Positions 1 to 6,342 are shown, counted from the first letter of the stretch. The stretch: DNA of 8,853 nt from an uncultured Streptococcus sp. (GCA_902461025.1 CABPWC010000063.1:1-8853), one strand, 5' to 3'. Program-made: numbers and translations. Notes: a model not told the origin generated them from the sequence alone.

Positions 1-1339
1 CTGAAAGGGTTGATTCGATAGACTGAGCCACGATAGACAACTCATGAACCAAATCAAAGGCTTGCGCTTTTTCGTTGCCATTTGCTTCACCGACTGCTTT
101 TGCCAGGAAGGCAAGAACTGCGATTTGTGCCGTATAGGCCTTGGTTGATGCTACAGCAATTTCAGGACCTGCATGAAGCAACATAGTATGGTTAGCTTCA
201 CGAGAAAGAGTTGATCCTGGTACGTTTGTCACTGTCAAGCTTGGGATACCCATTTCATTAGCCTTAACCAAAACCTGACGGCTATCAGCTGTTTCACCAG
301 ACTGACTGATAAAGATGAAAAGCGGCTTCTGGCTGAGAAGTGGCATCCCATAGCCCCACTCAGAGGAGATTCCAAGTTCAACTGGTGTATCTGTCAATTC
401 TTCCAACATCTTCTTAGAAGCAAATCCTGCATGGTAAGAAGTTCCAGCTGCAAGAATGTAGATGCGGTCTGCGTCTTGAACAGCCTTGATAATAGCTGGA
501 TCTACGACAACTTGACCAGCCTCATCTGTGTAGGCTTGAATCAGCTTACGCATCACCGTTGGTTGCTCGTCGATTTCCTTGAGCATGTAGTAAGGATAAG
601 TTCCCTTACCGATATCAGACAAGTCAAGCTCGGCAGTATAGCTAGCACGCTCACGGCTGTTACCATCATAGTCTTGCACTTCAACACTATCAGCTTTCAC
701 AATCACCAATTCTTGATCATGGATTTCCATGTATTGGTTGGTTTCACGAATCATAGCCATGGCGTCTGAGCAGACCATGTTATAGCCTTCTCCAAGGCCA
801 ATCAAGAGAGGTGATTTATTCTTGGCCACATAGATGACATCTGGATTTTCAGAGTCGATCAAGGCAAAGGCATAAGAACCACGGATGATATGAAGAGCTT
901 TTTTGAAGGCTTCAAGTACTGACAAGCCGTCTTCTTCTGCAAATTTTCCAATCAAGTGAACGGCGATTTCTGTATCCGTTTGTCCCTTGAAGTTGTGTCC
1001 TGAAAGGTATTCTTCCTTAATTTCAAGATAATTTTCGATCACCCCATTGTGGACCAAGACAAAACGTCCTGTCTCAGAGAGATGTGGGTGAGCATTATCT
1101 TCTGTTGGTTTCCCATGAGTGGCCCAACGAGTATGTCCGATACCAGTTGTTCCCTCAACTCCAGCTGTCTTGGCAGACAATTCTGCGATACGACCAACTG
1201 CTTTCACCAAATGGCTTTCAGCACCACCTAGAACAAAAATTCCCGCAGAATCATAACCACGGTATTCGAGCTTTTCAAGCCCTTGAATCAAAATATCAGT
1301 TGCATTTGTGTTTCCAACAACACCAACAATTCCACACAT
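1..1339 (-). CDS. glmS: Glutamine-fructose-6-phosphate aminotransferase (isomerizing), 5' part, runs off the left edge
   Basis: Cytoplasmic enzyme making glucosamine-6-phosphate from fructose-6-phosphate and glutamine, the first step towards UDP-GlcNAc and peptidoglycan. The 446 visible codons start MCGIVGVVG, which fixes the start: Cys2 becomes the N-terminal nucleophile of the class II glutamine amidotransferase domain (about residues 2-220). Visible motifs are HTRWATHG (69-76), HNGVIENY (97-104) and TDTE (121-124). The first sugar isomerase (SIS) domain carries AAGTSYHAG (297-305) and SQSGETADS (345-353), and STKAYTAQ is at 398-405. The family is about 600 residues, so most of the second SIS domain is beyond the window. 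The reading frame is intact. No Shine-Dalgarno lies at normal distance; the nearest, AAGGAG, is 30 bases upstream. The gene is read from its own promoter at 1424-1452, flanked by two NagR-like operators, and not from the upstream cassette, which has its own terminator. Identity is very sure. Confidence 0.97.
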   Translation of the reverse strand, partial: MCGIVGVVGNTNATDILIQGLEKLEYRGYDSAGIFVLGGAESHLVKAVGRIAELSAKTAGVEGTTGIGHTRWATHGKPTEDNAHPHLSETGRFVLVHNGVIENYLEIKEEYLSGHNFKGQTDTEIAVHLIGKFAEEDGLSVLEAFKKALHIIRGSYAFALIDSENPDVIYVAKNKSPLLIGLGEGYNMVCSDAMAMIRETNQYMEIHDQELVIVKADSVEVQDYDGNSRERASYTAELDLSDIGKGTYPYYMLKEIDEQPTVMRKLIQAYTDEAGQVVVDPAIIKAVQDADRIYILAAGTSYHAGFASKKMLEELTDTPVELGISSEWGYGMPLLSQKPLFIFISQSGETADSRQVLVKANEMGIPSLTVTNVPGSTLSREANHTMLLHAGPEIAVASTKAYTAQIAVLAFLAKAVGEANGNEKAQAFDLVHELSIVAQSIESTLS

Positions 1340-1381
1340 AGTATATACGACACAGGCAAGCTGTGCTTTCTCCTTATCGAA

Positions 1382-1397
1382 ATTGGTATAGTCTGAT
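1382..1397. promoter_or_regulatory. Putative NagR (dre) operator, downstream of glmS promoter
   Basis: The sequence ATTGGTATAGTCTGAT shares AAATTGGTATAGT (13 bases, from 1380) with the site at 1461-1476. Its second half is poorly matched to the palindrome. It would lie about 28 bases into the glmS transcript, where a bound GntR-type regulator could act as a roadblock. NagR control of glmS through dre sites is known in Streptococcus mutans; assigning this site to NagR is inference from the motif. Confidence 0.65.
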
Positions 1398-1423
1398 TTT
1401 CTGTTTTTAGAATCAGTGAAAAC

Positions 1424-1452
1424 AGTATATACTTGTTTCTTTTACTTGTCAA
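1424..1452 (-). promoter_or_regulatory. glmS promoter
   Basis: On the minus strand TTGACA (1452-1447) and TATACT (1429-1424) are separated by 17 bases. The -35 is a perfect sigma-A consensus and the -10 matches 5 of 6. The predicted transcript starts near 1417, giving a leader of about 78 bases before the glmS ATG. Confidence 0.85.
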
Positions 1453-1460
1453 GAATAAAA

Positions 1461-1476
1461 ATTGGTATAGTTCAAT
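1461..1476. promoter_or_regulatory. Putative NagR (dre) operator, upstream of glmS promoter
   Basis: ATTGGTATAGTTCAAT is an imperfect palindrome, with outer ATTG/CAAT and central GTATAG, resembling the dre sites bound by NagR/DasR-type GntR regulators. It sits 8 bases upstream of the glmS -35, centred near -52, a position usual for an activator. With its partner at 1382-1397 it frames the promoter at about 79 bases centre to centre. Confidence 0.7.
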
Positions 1477-1489
1477 CGCTTTTAAACCA

Positions 1490-1528
1490 CAAACAAAAAA
1501 CCATTCAAGAAATAGCTCTTGAATGGTT
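1490..1528 (-). terminator. Rho-independent terminator of the SOS-like cassette
   Basis: On the minus strand AACCATTCAAGA (1528-1517) pairs perfectly with TCTTGAATGGTT (1510-1499) around a 6-base loop, and the T-rich run TTTTTTG follows. It ends the four-gene operon 48 bases after its last stop codon and separates it from the glmS promoter. Confidence 0.9.
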
Positions 1529-1575
1529 GGACACAGCATTATTGTTGCAATAAAATATATCTACAACTAGAATCT

Positions 1576-1869
1576 TTACTGAGGATTTTGCCTGAGTCCC
1601 AGATAGGCATAGGTTCGAGTCCGTGGACAATCTTTTTCCATCCTCACCCTAAAATAAAATCGATGTTCCCTGCCATCCTTGGCATTTTCCTTATTCAAGA
1701 CAAAGTAGTCCTTTTGATTGATAGCCATGGTTCGCAGAATGTCGTCAATCAGAAAAGTCAGGGGTACATTCATGGCAGAGTATTTTTGAAAATCTTCCTC
1801 AAAACGAATATAGTCGTCCGAAAAATAATCCATCTGCAATTTGTTTTCATAGAGCTCTTTTCTAGTCAT
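1576..1869 (-). CDS. Small DUF5960-like protein, last gene of the SOS-like cassette
   Basis: A 97-residue protein of unknown function. The start MTRKELYENK is preferred over a longer upstream reading because AGGAGG (1881-1876) sits 6 bases before this ATG. The ATG overlaps the stop of the preceding gene by 8 bases, a sign of translational coupling. The sequence is soluble, with no signal peptide or membrane segment. It is acidic and aromatic at the N-terminus (YFSDDYIRFEEDF, 15-27) and basic at the C-terminus (FYFRVRMEK, 71-79). I believe it matches the streptococcal DUF5960 family, from memory only. Its place at the end of an hdiR-umuC operon suggests a role in damage-induced mutagenesis or its control, but the sequence gives no catalytic motif. 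Confidence 0.8.
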   Translation of the reverse strand: MTRKELYENKLQMDYFSDDYIRFEEDFQKYSAMNVPLTFLIDDILRTMAINQKDYFVLNKENAKDGREHRFYFRVRMEKDCPRTRTYAYLGLRQNPQ

Positions 1870-2224
1870 AGACTTCCTCCTGACAAAGTTGGATTGTGAG
1901 AATGTCATCTACCCTTATTAATCGATAGCCTTCATCAGTTCTAAGAGAGATTTCTTCGGGAGATAATTCTCTTACTTCACCCAATATGGTGCTTTTATGA
2001 TTTTTCTCCTTGACTACAAAAGAGCCTTTTAGTCGCCCAACGTAGAGCTGGGAAAGTAGCAACAACTTCTCGACTGAATTCAAATCTGTCGACAAGTCAA
2101 CACGATTTTTTTCTTCACTGAGTGAGCTGGTATGCTCCGATAGGAAAAAGCCCATCCACTTCTGCATGCCTGGATCTTGATAGTCCCTCGCGGATTGGAA
2201 GGGCAAATAAGAGCGATCAATCAT
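1862..2224 (-). CDS. YolD-like protein, partner of the Y-family polymerase
   Basis: A 120-residue cytoplasmic protein. Its start overlaps the umuC-like stop as ATGA (2224-2221), so it is probably translated by re-initiation. The segment DPGMQKWMGFFLSEH (17-31) resembles the D-R-G-x-x-K-W-x-P-F segment near the N-terminus of YolD-like proteins. The C-terminal half (GEVRELSPEEI then GYRLIRVDDILTIQ) has the short beta-strand pattern of that family's small barrel. YolD-family genes sit beside Y-family polymerases in Firmicutes, for example yqjX with yqjW and yolD with uvrX in Bacillus. A UmuD-like accessory role has been proposed by others, but no S24 protease residues are visible here. Family assignment is moderate; the gene itself is very likely real because of its coupling on both sides. 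Confidence 0.85.
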   Translation of the reverse strand: MIDRSYLPFQSARDYQDPGMQKWMGFFLSEHTSSLSEEKNRVDLSTDLNSVEKLLLLSQLYVGRLKGSFVVKEKNHKSTILGEVRELSPEEISLRTDEGYRLIRVDDILTIQLCQEEVYD

Positions 2225-3636
2225 TTTAGTCCATCTAATCCTCCAGCAGAGTGCCCTCCGATCAGCTTACTTCTGGCAATACTTCTCGACGCCTCCTCTA
2301 AAGCAGTCGCCTTCAAGAGAGAAGTAAAGCCGAATTGTTCTCGAATGGAATCAATGGCAGTCTGGAGCCTTTCTTCTTTTTCTAGCTTGTCAACCTCATC
2401 AAAAAGGGAAATCAACGCAAAGGATTCGTCCACAAATCCTGAATAACTAACGGCAACACTCCTGACAGCCCCAGAAGTATATTTGCTATGGAATAATTTC
2501 AGTACATAACTAACCAAAAGACTGGTATTATTGGTCGGCTCAACCTTCATCTGGGTATGGATGGAGCGTTTTTGTTCCTGCTTTGAAAATCCAAGATGGA
2601 TAGACACCACTGTTGTCTTCTTTCTGGCACGTCGAAGTCTGATAGCCACCTGCTCAGCCATCTCTCGAAGGATAATTTCGATGTCTCGCTGCTTGACATA
2701 ATCTCTCGGTAAAATTTGCGAATTCCCCAAGCCGTGAGATTTGGCTTTATAGGGCTTGTGAACATTACTCTCGTCTATTCCATTGGCATGGAACCACAAG
2801 CGAAGTCCAGCTTGGCCGAGTTCCTTCTTCAGGTCATCAGGATTGCTATTGGCTAATTCCTTAATCGAATAGATTTCCAAGCTATTCAAGCGCTTCTCCA
2901 TCTGATGCCCAATCCCCCAGAAGTCGATCATCTTAGAAATGTTCCAGACCTTCTCTTCCACATCCTGATAAGACCAATTGGCTCGCATGGTCGGTGTGTG
3001 TTTGGCTTCATTATCCAAGGCCAACTTAGCAAGCAAAGGATTGGCATTGGACATACCGACTGTCGAGTAAATTCCAGTTTGCCGCCAGATATCACGCTGG
3101 ATACGAGCCGAAAGCATGTCCAGCTTGTCTTTACGAGAAATCTGCTGGTCCGGAACAAAATAATTGAGCGAACTGGTTAGGTCAATAAATCCTTCATCAA
3201 TTGAATAAGGATAAATATCATCTGGACTGCCATAGTTCTGAAAAATTCGCTGGATTTCCATATTGACTGCGATATACTTATCCATCCGAGGAGGGACAAT
3301 GACGGTCACCCGAGCCCAGTCTTCGATAAATTTCACATAGTCTGGGTCTGTCCGTAAGCCTTGTTTTTTTGCATTGTAGTAGGAAAATTTGCGCGTCTTG
3401 ATATCGAAGGGGAGGTCATAGGCACGGCCTACATTTGCTTTCCCAAAGACCTTTTTGAACATAGGCGAGGAGGCAAGAATAAGCCCAACAGAATTATCCG
3501 CCCGACTCATGACACAAAGGGAGGTTTTAAGGGGATGGAGTCCTCTTTCCACACACTCAACACTGGCATAAAAGGACTTCATATCGACAAAGGCAATATC
3601 ACTTTGGGGCTCTCTGGAATAATCAAAGTAGCCCAT
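2221..3636 (-). CDS. Y-family DNA polymerase, UmuC/UvrX type (ImpB/MucB/SamB)
   Basis: Error-prone translesion polymerase of 471 residues, full length for Gram-positive UmuC/UvrX proteins. Palm metal ligands are visible: D18 in FVDMKSFYASVE (16-27) and D147-E148 in YSIDEGFIDLT (144-154). The fingers carry LASSPMFKK (54-62). The thumb helix-hairpin-helix lies around 236-262 (IDFWGIGHQMEKRL). The little-finger domain runs from about 300 to 410, and ISLFD (409-413) is a plausible sliding-clamp-binding motif. The C-terminal SKLIGGHSAG (456-465) is a Gram-positive hallmark. The Shine-Dalgarno GGAGGG lies inside the last codons of the repressor gene 3 bases upstream, so the two are co-expressed. 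The operon resembles the UV-resistance operon of Tn5252 and the S. uberis umuC cassette. All key residues are present and the frame is intact, so it is probably active. Confidence 0.95.
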   Translation of the reverse strand: MGYFDYSREPQSDIAFVDMKSFYASVECVERGLHPLKTSLCVMSRADNSVGLILASSPMFKKVFGKANVGRAYDLPFDIKTRKFSYYNAKKQGLRTDPDYVKFIEDWARVTVIVPPRMDKYIAVNMEIQRIFQNYGSPDDIYPYSIDEGFIDLTSSLNYFVPDQQISRKDKLDMLSARIQRDIWRQTGIYSTVGMSNANPLLAKLALDNEAKHTPTMRANWSYQDVEEKVWNISKMIDFWGIGHQMEKRLNSLEIYSIKELANSNPDDLKKELGQAGLRLWFHANGIDESNVHKPYKAKSHGLGNSQILPRDYVKQRDIEIILREMAEQVAIRLRRARKKTTVVSIHLGFSKQEQKRSIHTQMKVEPTNNTSLLVSYVLKLFHSKYTSGAVRSVAVSYSGFVDESFALISLFDEVDKLEKEERLQTAIDSIREQFGFTSLLKATALEEASRSIARSKLIGGHSAGGLDGLK

Positions 3637-3639
3637 AGA

Positions 3640-4326
3640 CTATCCCTCCATGGGTACAAAGTTACCTACGATAATGCCCACAATCCGCGGATCTTCTTCG
3701 TAAGAAATGAGGATATCCTTGTATTTAGGATTGATAGAGACCAGACGCAAGCCATCCTCTTCTCGATAGACTCGTTTGATATAGGTCTGGTTATTGCAAA
3801 CCACTGCATAAACTGCTCCGTCGTAATCAAATCCGGTCTCTCGAATCAGAGCCACGGAACCATTTTGATATTTGGGCTCCATAGAATCCCCTGATACCCA
3901 GGAAGCAAAATCATGAGCCAGTTCTTCATTGAAATAAACCGTATCAAAGTTACGATCATCATAAACCGAAGCACCGATACCAGCCGACATGCGTTCATAA
4001 ACATGATACTCGAAAAGTTTTTCTGGCATACCCGTCACCTTCTTGGCTTGTTCTTCTTGAGCCAGATCGCGAGCATAGACCACCACCTTCTCTTTCCCTT
4101 GATTGGAAAGGCTATTATAGAGACGGACAATTTCGATTTGGGTGAAATAACCTTTTGGCACTTTTAAAATCTCTTCTAGCTGTCTAACCTTTTCTTCGGA
4201 AGGTTCCTTGACTCCACGCTCCCAAGCCGAATAAGCCTGAAAACTAATCCCAAGCTTCTCTGCAATCTCTTTCTGTGTTAGCTTTAACTCTTTTCTCCGA
4301 GTCTTAAGTTTTTCTGGTTGGTACAT
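3640..4326 (-). CDS. hdiR: HdiR/LexA-like self-cleaving repressor (HTH plus S24 peptidase)
   Basis: A 228-residue regulator. An HTH_3 DNA-binding domain fills about residues 1-60 (LTQKEIAEKLGISFQAYSAWERG, recognition helix near 28-38). An S24 peptidase domain covers about 105-228. The Ser/Lys pair is visible: S148 in SGDSMEP (145-151) and K184 in TYIKRV (181-186), 36 residues apart as in LexA. The likely autocleavage bond is A115-G116 in MSAGIGAS. Such proteins repress their own operon and, with RecA filaments after DNA damage, cut themselves; in Lactococcus the homologue HdiR also responds to DNA damage. It heads the polymerase operon and is preceded by AGGAGG (4338-4333), 6 bases from the ATG. 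The symbol is by similarity of architecture; orthology to characterised HdiR is inferred. Confidence 0.92.
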   Translation of the reverse strand: MYQPEKLKTRRKELKLTQKEIAEKLGISFQAYSAWERGVKEPSEEKVRQLEEILKVPKGYFTQIEIVRLYNSLSNQGKEKVVVYARDLAQEEQAKKVTGMPEKLFEYHVYERMSAGIGASVYDDRNFDTVYFNEELAHDFASWVSGDSMEPKYQNGSVALIRETGFDYDGAVYAVVCNNQTYIKRVYREEDGLRLVSINPKYKDILISYEEDPRIVGIIVGNFVPMEG

Positions 4327-4359
4327 GTTTTACCTCCTAGCGTGATGTTTTCATTGAAG

Positions 4360-4384
4360 GTTGACTCTATTTAAAAAATTCAAC
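4360..4384. promoter_or_regulatory. Candidate operator: inverted repeat in the leader of the repressor gene
   Basis: GTTGA (4360-4364) and TCAAC (4380-4384) form an inverted repeat with an AT-rich 15-base centre, between the promoter and the Shine-Dalgarno of the hdiR-like gene. A second small palindrome, TTCATTGAA, is at 4350-4358. Either could be the autoregulatory site; this is inference from position and symmetry only. Confidence 0.3.
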
Positions 4385-4401
4385 TATTTTGGTTTAGTTT
4401 T

Positions 4402-4430
4402 ATTATATAAAAAAAGTAGACGGATGTCTA
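4402..4430 (-). promoter_or_regulatory. Promoter of the hdiR-umuC cassette
   Basis: On the minus strand TAGACA (4430-4425, 5 of 6 consensus) and a perfect TATAAT (4407-4402) are 17 bases apart, giving a leader of about 70 bases. The -35 lies within the hairpin of the acetyltransferase terminator and the -10 directly follows its T-run. Confidence 0.7.
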
Positions 4431-4431
4431 C
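4409..4431 (-). terminator. Rho-independent terminator after the acetyltransferase gene
   Basis: On the minus strand GTAGAC, loop ATCC and GTCTAC form a 6-base-pair stem followed by seven Ts. It lies about 40 bases beyond the acetyltransferase stop and overlaps the promoter of the next operon. Confidence 0.75.
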
Positions 4432-4472
4432 TGGGAATGTTGAGTTTTGGCAAACGACTGGTAATGATGATG

Positions 4473-4985
4473 CTATAGATTCCTTATCTCAAATACCGCC
4501 GTATGAATCCACTCGTTATGCATTTGAAAGTCATTCTTTATGATTTTACTAAAGGTAAAACCATTTTTTAAAAGCACTCTCTGAGAGGCCAGATTGTCCG
4601 TTGCCGTCCCTGCGATAATCTTATGTAAACCATAAGTAGTAAAGGCCTTTTCTAAAACGAGTTTAACCGCTTCACTTGCATAACCTAAATTGGTAACATT
4701 TTCTCCAATCCTATATCCAAGTTCTGCTGTTTTTCTATCCTTCCCTAAAACACTTAAATTGATTCTTCCAACCATAACACCTTGTGCATCTCTAATAAGA
4801 TGCATGTAGACATCATGATTCTCTTGTTCCCTTAACAATTCCCTTGTAATTTCTTTAAAACTTTCTGAATCAAAATAGTGAGCTGGTCTAGGAGGTAAAC
4901 TTCGCTCAAAATACTCTCTATTTTCTTTTTCAAAAGAATAAACATCTATGCTATTTTCTTCAGACATCAACTCTAAACTTATCAT
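4473..4985 (-). CDS. GNAT family N-acetyltransferase (RimJ/RimL-like)
   Basis: A 170-residue cytoplasmic acetyl-CoA-dependent acetyltransferase. The start MISLELMSEE is chosen because AGGAGA lies 9 bases upstream; a start 13 codons earlier has no such site. The GNAT fold is visible: MVGRINLSVL (71-80) as the strand before the CoA site, AELGYRIGENVTNLGYASEA (87-106) as the degenerate acetyl-CoA pyrophosphate loop and helix, and NLASQRVLLKNGF (131-143), the typical RimJ/RimL motif. The protein substrate or small-molecule substrate cannot be told from sequence; relatives acetylate ribosomal protein N-termini or detoxify small molecules. It is monocistronic, with its own extended -10 promoter at 5093-5101 and a terminator at 4409-4431. 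Confidence 0.92.
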   Translation of the reverse strand: MISLELMSEENSIDVYSFEKENREYFERSLPPRPAHYFDSESFKEITRELLREQENHDVYMHLIRDAQGVMVGRINLSVLGKDRKTAELGYRIGENVTNLGYASEAVKLVLEKAFTTYGLHKIIAGTATDNLASQRVLLKNGFTFSKIIKNDFQMHNEWIHTAVFEIRNL

Positions 4986-5092
4986 TGTAAACCATCTCCT
5001 ATTATTCTCTAAACTCAAATTCACTCATGTTCACACAAAGTGACATTTACAAAATTTAAATAGATATCTTAATTTTTTCATATCGTATCTAC

Positions 5093-5101
5093 ATTATAAC
5101 A
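5093..5101 (-). promoter_or_regulatory. Extended -10 promoter of the acetyltransferase gene
   Basis: TGTTATAAT on the minus strand is a perfect extended -10 (TGnTATAAT). No good -35 is seen 17 bases upstream. It lies about 107 bases from the chosen start codon, the only strong promoter-like match in the gap. Confidence 0.6.
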
Positions 5102-5239
5102 TAACATACTATGAAGAAAAATAATATCCATCAAGGACCTCATAAATTCCAACATCTTACTAAACAGGCTGGAACGCTTATGGAAGTTATTTTTAAACCC
5201 TACCTGCTTCATCTTCATAACATGATTATGATTTACAAA
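5102..5239. other. Gene-free stretch between promoter and terminator
   Basis: This stretch lies between the terminator of the membrane-protein gene and the promoter of the acetyltransferase gene. A 60-codon minus-strand reading frame crosses it. That frame has no Shine-Dalgarno, begins inside the terminator hairpin and runs past the promoter, so I do not call it a gene. I see no RNA gene or known repeat. Confidence 0.5.
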
Positions 5240-5276
5240 TAAAGAAGAAAACCATCTCAAATTTGATGAGATGGTT
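5240..5276 (-). terminator. Rho-independent terminator after the membrane-protein gene
   Basis: On the minus strand AACCATCTCA (5276-5267) pairs perfectly with TGAGATGGTT (5259-5250) around a 7-base loop, followed by TTCTTCTTTATTT. It begins 7 bases beyond the stop codon. Confidence 0.88.
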
Positions 5277-5283
5277 GGAATAT

Positions 5284-6207
5284 TTAATCTACTTTATAAA
5301 AAACTTGTTCCGAACTCGTTGGAGCAGCTTGACCAGCAATCAGCCTATTTTTACTTGGATCAGAATCAACCCACTTCATAGTAGTCCCCGCAGGATAAAT
5401 AATCATACCAAATCCTGTATTACCAGTTCTAACACTAAAGTTAATACCTCCATCATTACCTATACTCGATTTTTCAATGTTTCCACTGTTTACTAATCCA
5501 TTTTTATCGAATGTAAATTCTTGGCCCAAACCATTTCTCCATGTTCCAACTAGAGTAGAGAAATCACCATTTAGAATGGCTTGCGCATCTATTTTTTGTG
5601 ATTTAGAGTGCGCTTGCTCTTCTTGTGTCGAAAGTTTTTCCTCTGTAGTCGTCACACTATCTTGAGAAGTTGTTAAAGCAGTGGTTGTCGTTATACTTGT
5701 TGTACTAGTCGTTGTCGTACTAGTAGTAGAAACCTGTTCTGTTGTAGTATTCACTGCTTCTGCATCTTGCTTCTTATGATTAAAGAAGAAGATAAAACTA
5801 GTCAGCACTATAGGAATTAAGGAACATGACAAAAGCAACAGCCAGTTGATGCCTTTTTCTTTCGATCGTAGAACAATCATTTCATCAGCATCCTGATAAA
5901 TCTCAACTAATTGATTTAATTTAGGTTGAAAATTCAGCTCGCGAATTGGAATAAGTAGTTCATCCCCTGTATTCAGCTGTATTCTAGCAAGCCCATCTTC
6001 AATACTAATGATCTTATGCTTAGGTTTATAAGTAAAAGCAGCATTTTTAGCTTCAAGTTTTACAACTAAATCCTCATAGATATGAACAATATCCCCGATT
6101 TTGGGCTCGAATTCACAATCCTCAACAGCAGACTTTTGAAAACTTCCATTATTATAACCGATATAAACAGTATCTTCAGTTCTTTTAATTATCTTCCTTA
6201 TTTTCAT
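5284..6207 (-). CDS. Single-pass membrane protein with Thr-rich stalk and C-terminal DUF6287-like domain
   Basis: A 307-residue protein of unknown function. The start MKIRKIIKRT is chosen because AAAGGTG lies 6 bases upstream and the predicted promoter at 6237-6264 would leave any earlier ATG untranscribed. There are four parts. Residues 1-117 are a soluble region with two similar units: CEFEPKIGDIVHIYED (31-46) and LNFQPKLNQLVEIYQD (91-106). A membrane segment spans about 120-142 (WLLLLSCSLIPIVLTSFIFFF). A Thr/Ser-rich low-complexity linker covers about 152-200. The C-terminal domain at about 206-307 (AILNGDFSTLVGTWRNGLGQEFTFDKNG) matches streptococcal DUF6287 as I remember it. With no signal peptide, an N-in, C-out topology is likely, placing DUF6287 in or beyond the wall. 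It is monocistronic, with its own promoter and terminator. Confidence 0.88.
   Translation of the reverse strand: MKIRKIIKRTEDTVYIGYNNGSFQKSAVEDCEFEPKIGDIVHIYEDLVVKLEAKNAAFTYKPKHKIISIEDGLARIQLNTGDELLIPIRELNFQPKLNQLVEIYQDADEMIVLRSKEKGINWLLLLSCSLIPIVLTSFIFFFNHKKQDAEAVNTTTEQVSTTSTTTTSTTSITTTTALTTSQDSVTTTEEKLSTQEEQAHSKSQKIDAQAILNGDFSTLVGTWRNGLGQEFTFDKNGLVNSGNIEKSSIGNDGGINFSVRTGNTGFGMIIYPAGTTMKWVDSDPSKNRLIAGQAAPTSSEQVFYKVD
5670..5732. repeat. Low-complexity Thr-codon repeat inside the membrane-protein gene
   Basis: Degenerate repetition of ACN/AGT codons (minus strand) encodes the Thr/Ser stalk, with the octamer GTACTAGT occurring twice. This kind of tract is prone to length change between strains. 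Confidence 0.7.
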
Positions 6208-6236
6208 TTCTGACACCTTTATATTATTTTTCCTTA

Positions 6237-6264
6237 ATTGTATCATATGAAGCTTAAAAACCAA
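6237..6264 (-). promoter_or_regulatory. Promoter of the membrane-protein gene
   Basis: On the minus strand TACAAT (6242-6237) is preceded by TGA, an extended -10. A weak -35, TTGGTT (6264-6259), lies 16 bases upstream. The expected leader is about 23 bases, which fits the start at 6207. Confidence 0.6.
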
Positions 6265-6285
6265 ACTCGGCTACTTCTAGACTGG

Positions 6286-6314
6286 TTGACCTCCCAACGC
6301 ATATGTGCTAGAAT
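6286..6314 (+). promoter_or_regulatory. Promoter of the HAD-VanW operon
   Basis: TTGACC (6286-6291), a 17-base spacer and TAGAAT (6309-6314), preceded by TGC, give a strong extended sigma-A promoter. It is divergent from the promoter of the membrane-protein gene, 21 bases away, so the two may be jointly regulated. Confidence 0.8.
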
Positions 6315-6342
6315 TATTAATATATAAATACAATGAGAGGCT

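Noticed and set aside
1340..1423. glmS ribozyme/riboswitch in the leader
   Set aside because: The leader of about 78 bases is too short for the Bacillus-type glmS ribozyme, and the promoter is instead flanked by NagR-like operators.
1576..1908. Longer start for the last cassette gene, 13 codons upstream
   Set aside because: The ATG at 1869 has AGGAGG at ideal distance, and the longer start would lie deep inside the preceding gene without such a site.
3361..3894. A 177-codon plus-strand frame
   Set aside because: It lies antisense across the polymerase and repressor genes, which have clear motifs, coupling and ribosome binding sites. It has none of these.
5078..5260. A 60-codon minus-strand frame between the acetyltransferase and the membrane-protein gene
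   Set aside because: It has no ribosome binding site, starts within a terminator hairpin and runs over the acetyltransferase promoter. The protein resembles nothing I know.
5670..5732. CRISPR-like or minisatellite repeat
   Set aside because: It is degenerate Thr/Ser coding repetition within an open frame, without spacers or regular units.
5284..6264. Longer start for the DUF6287 protein
   Set aside because: It would precede the predicted transcript start (-10 at 6242-6237) and has no ribosome binding site.
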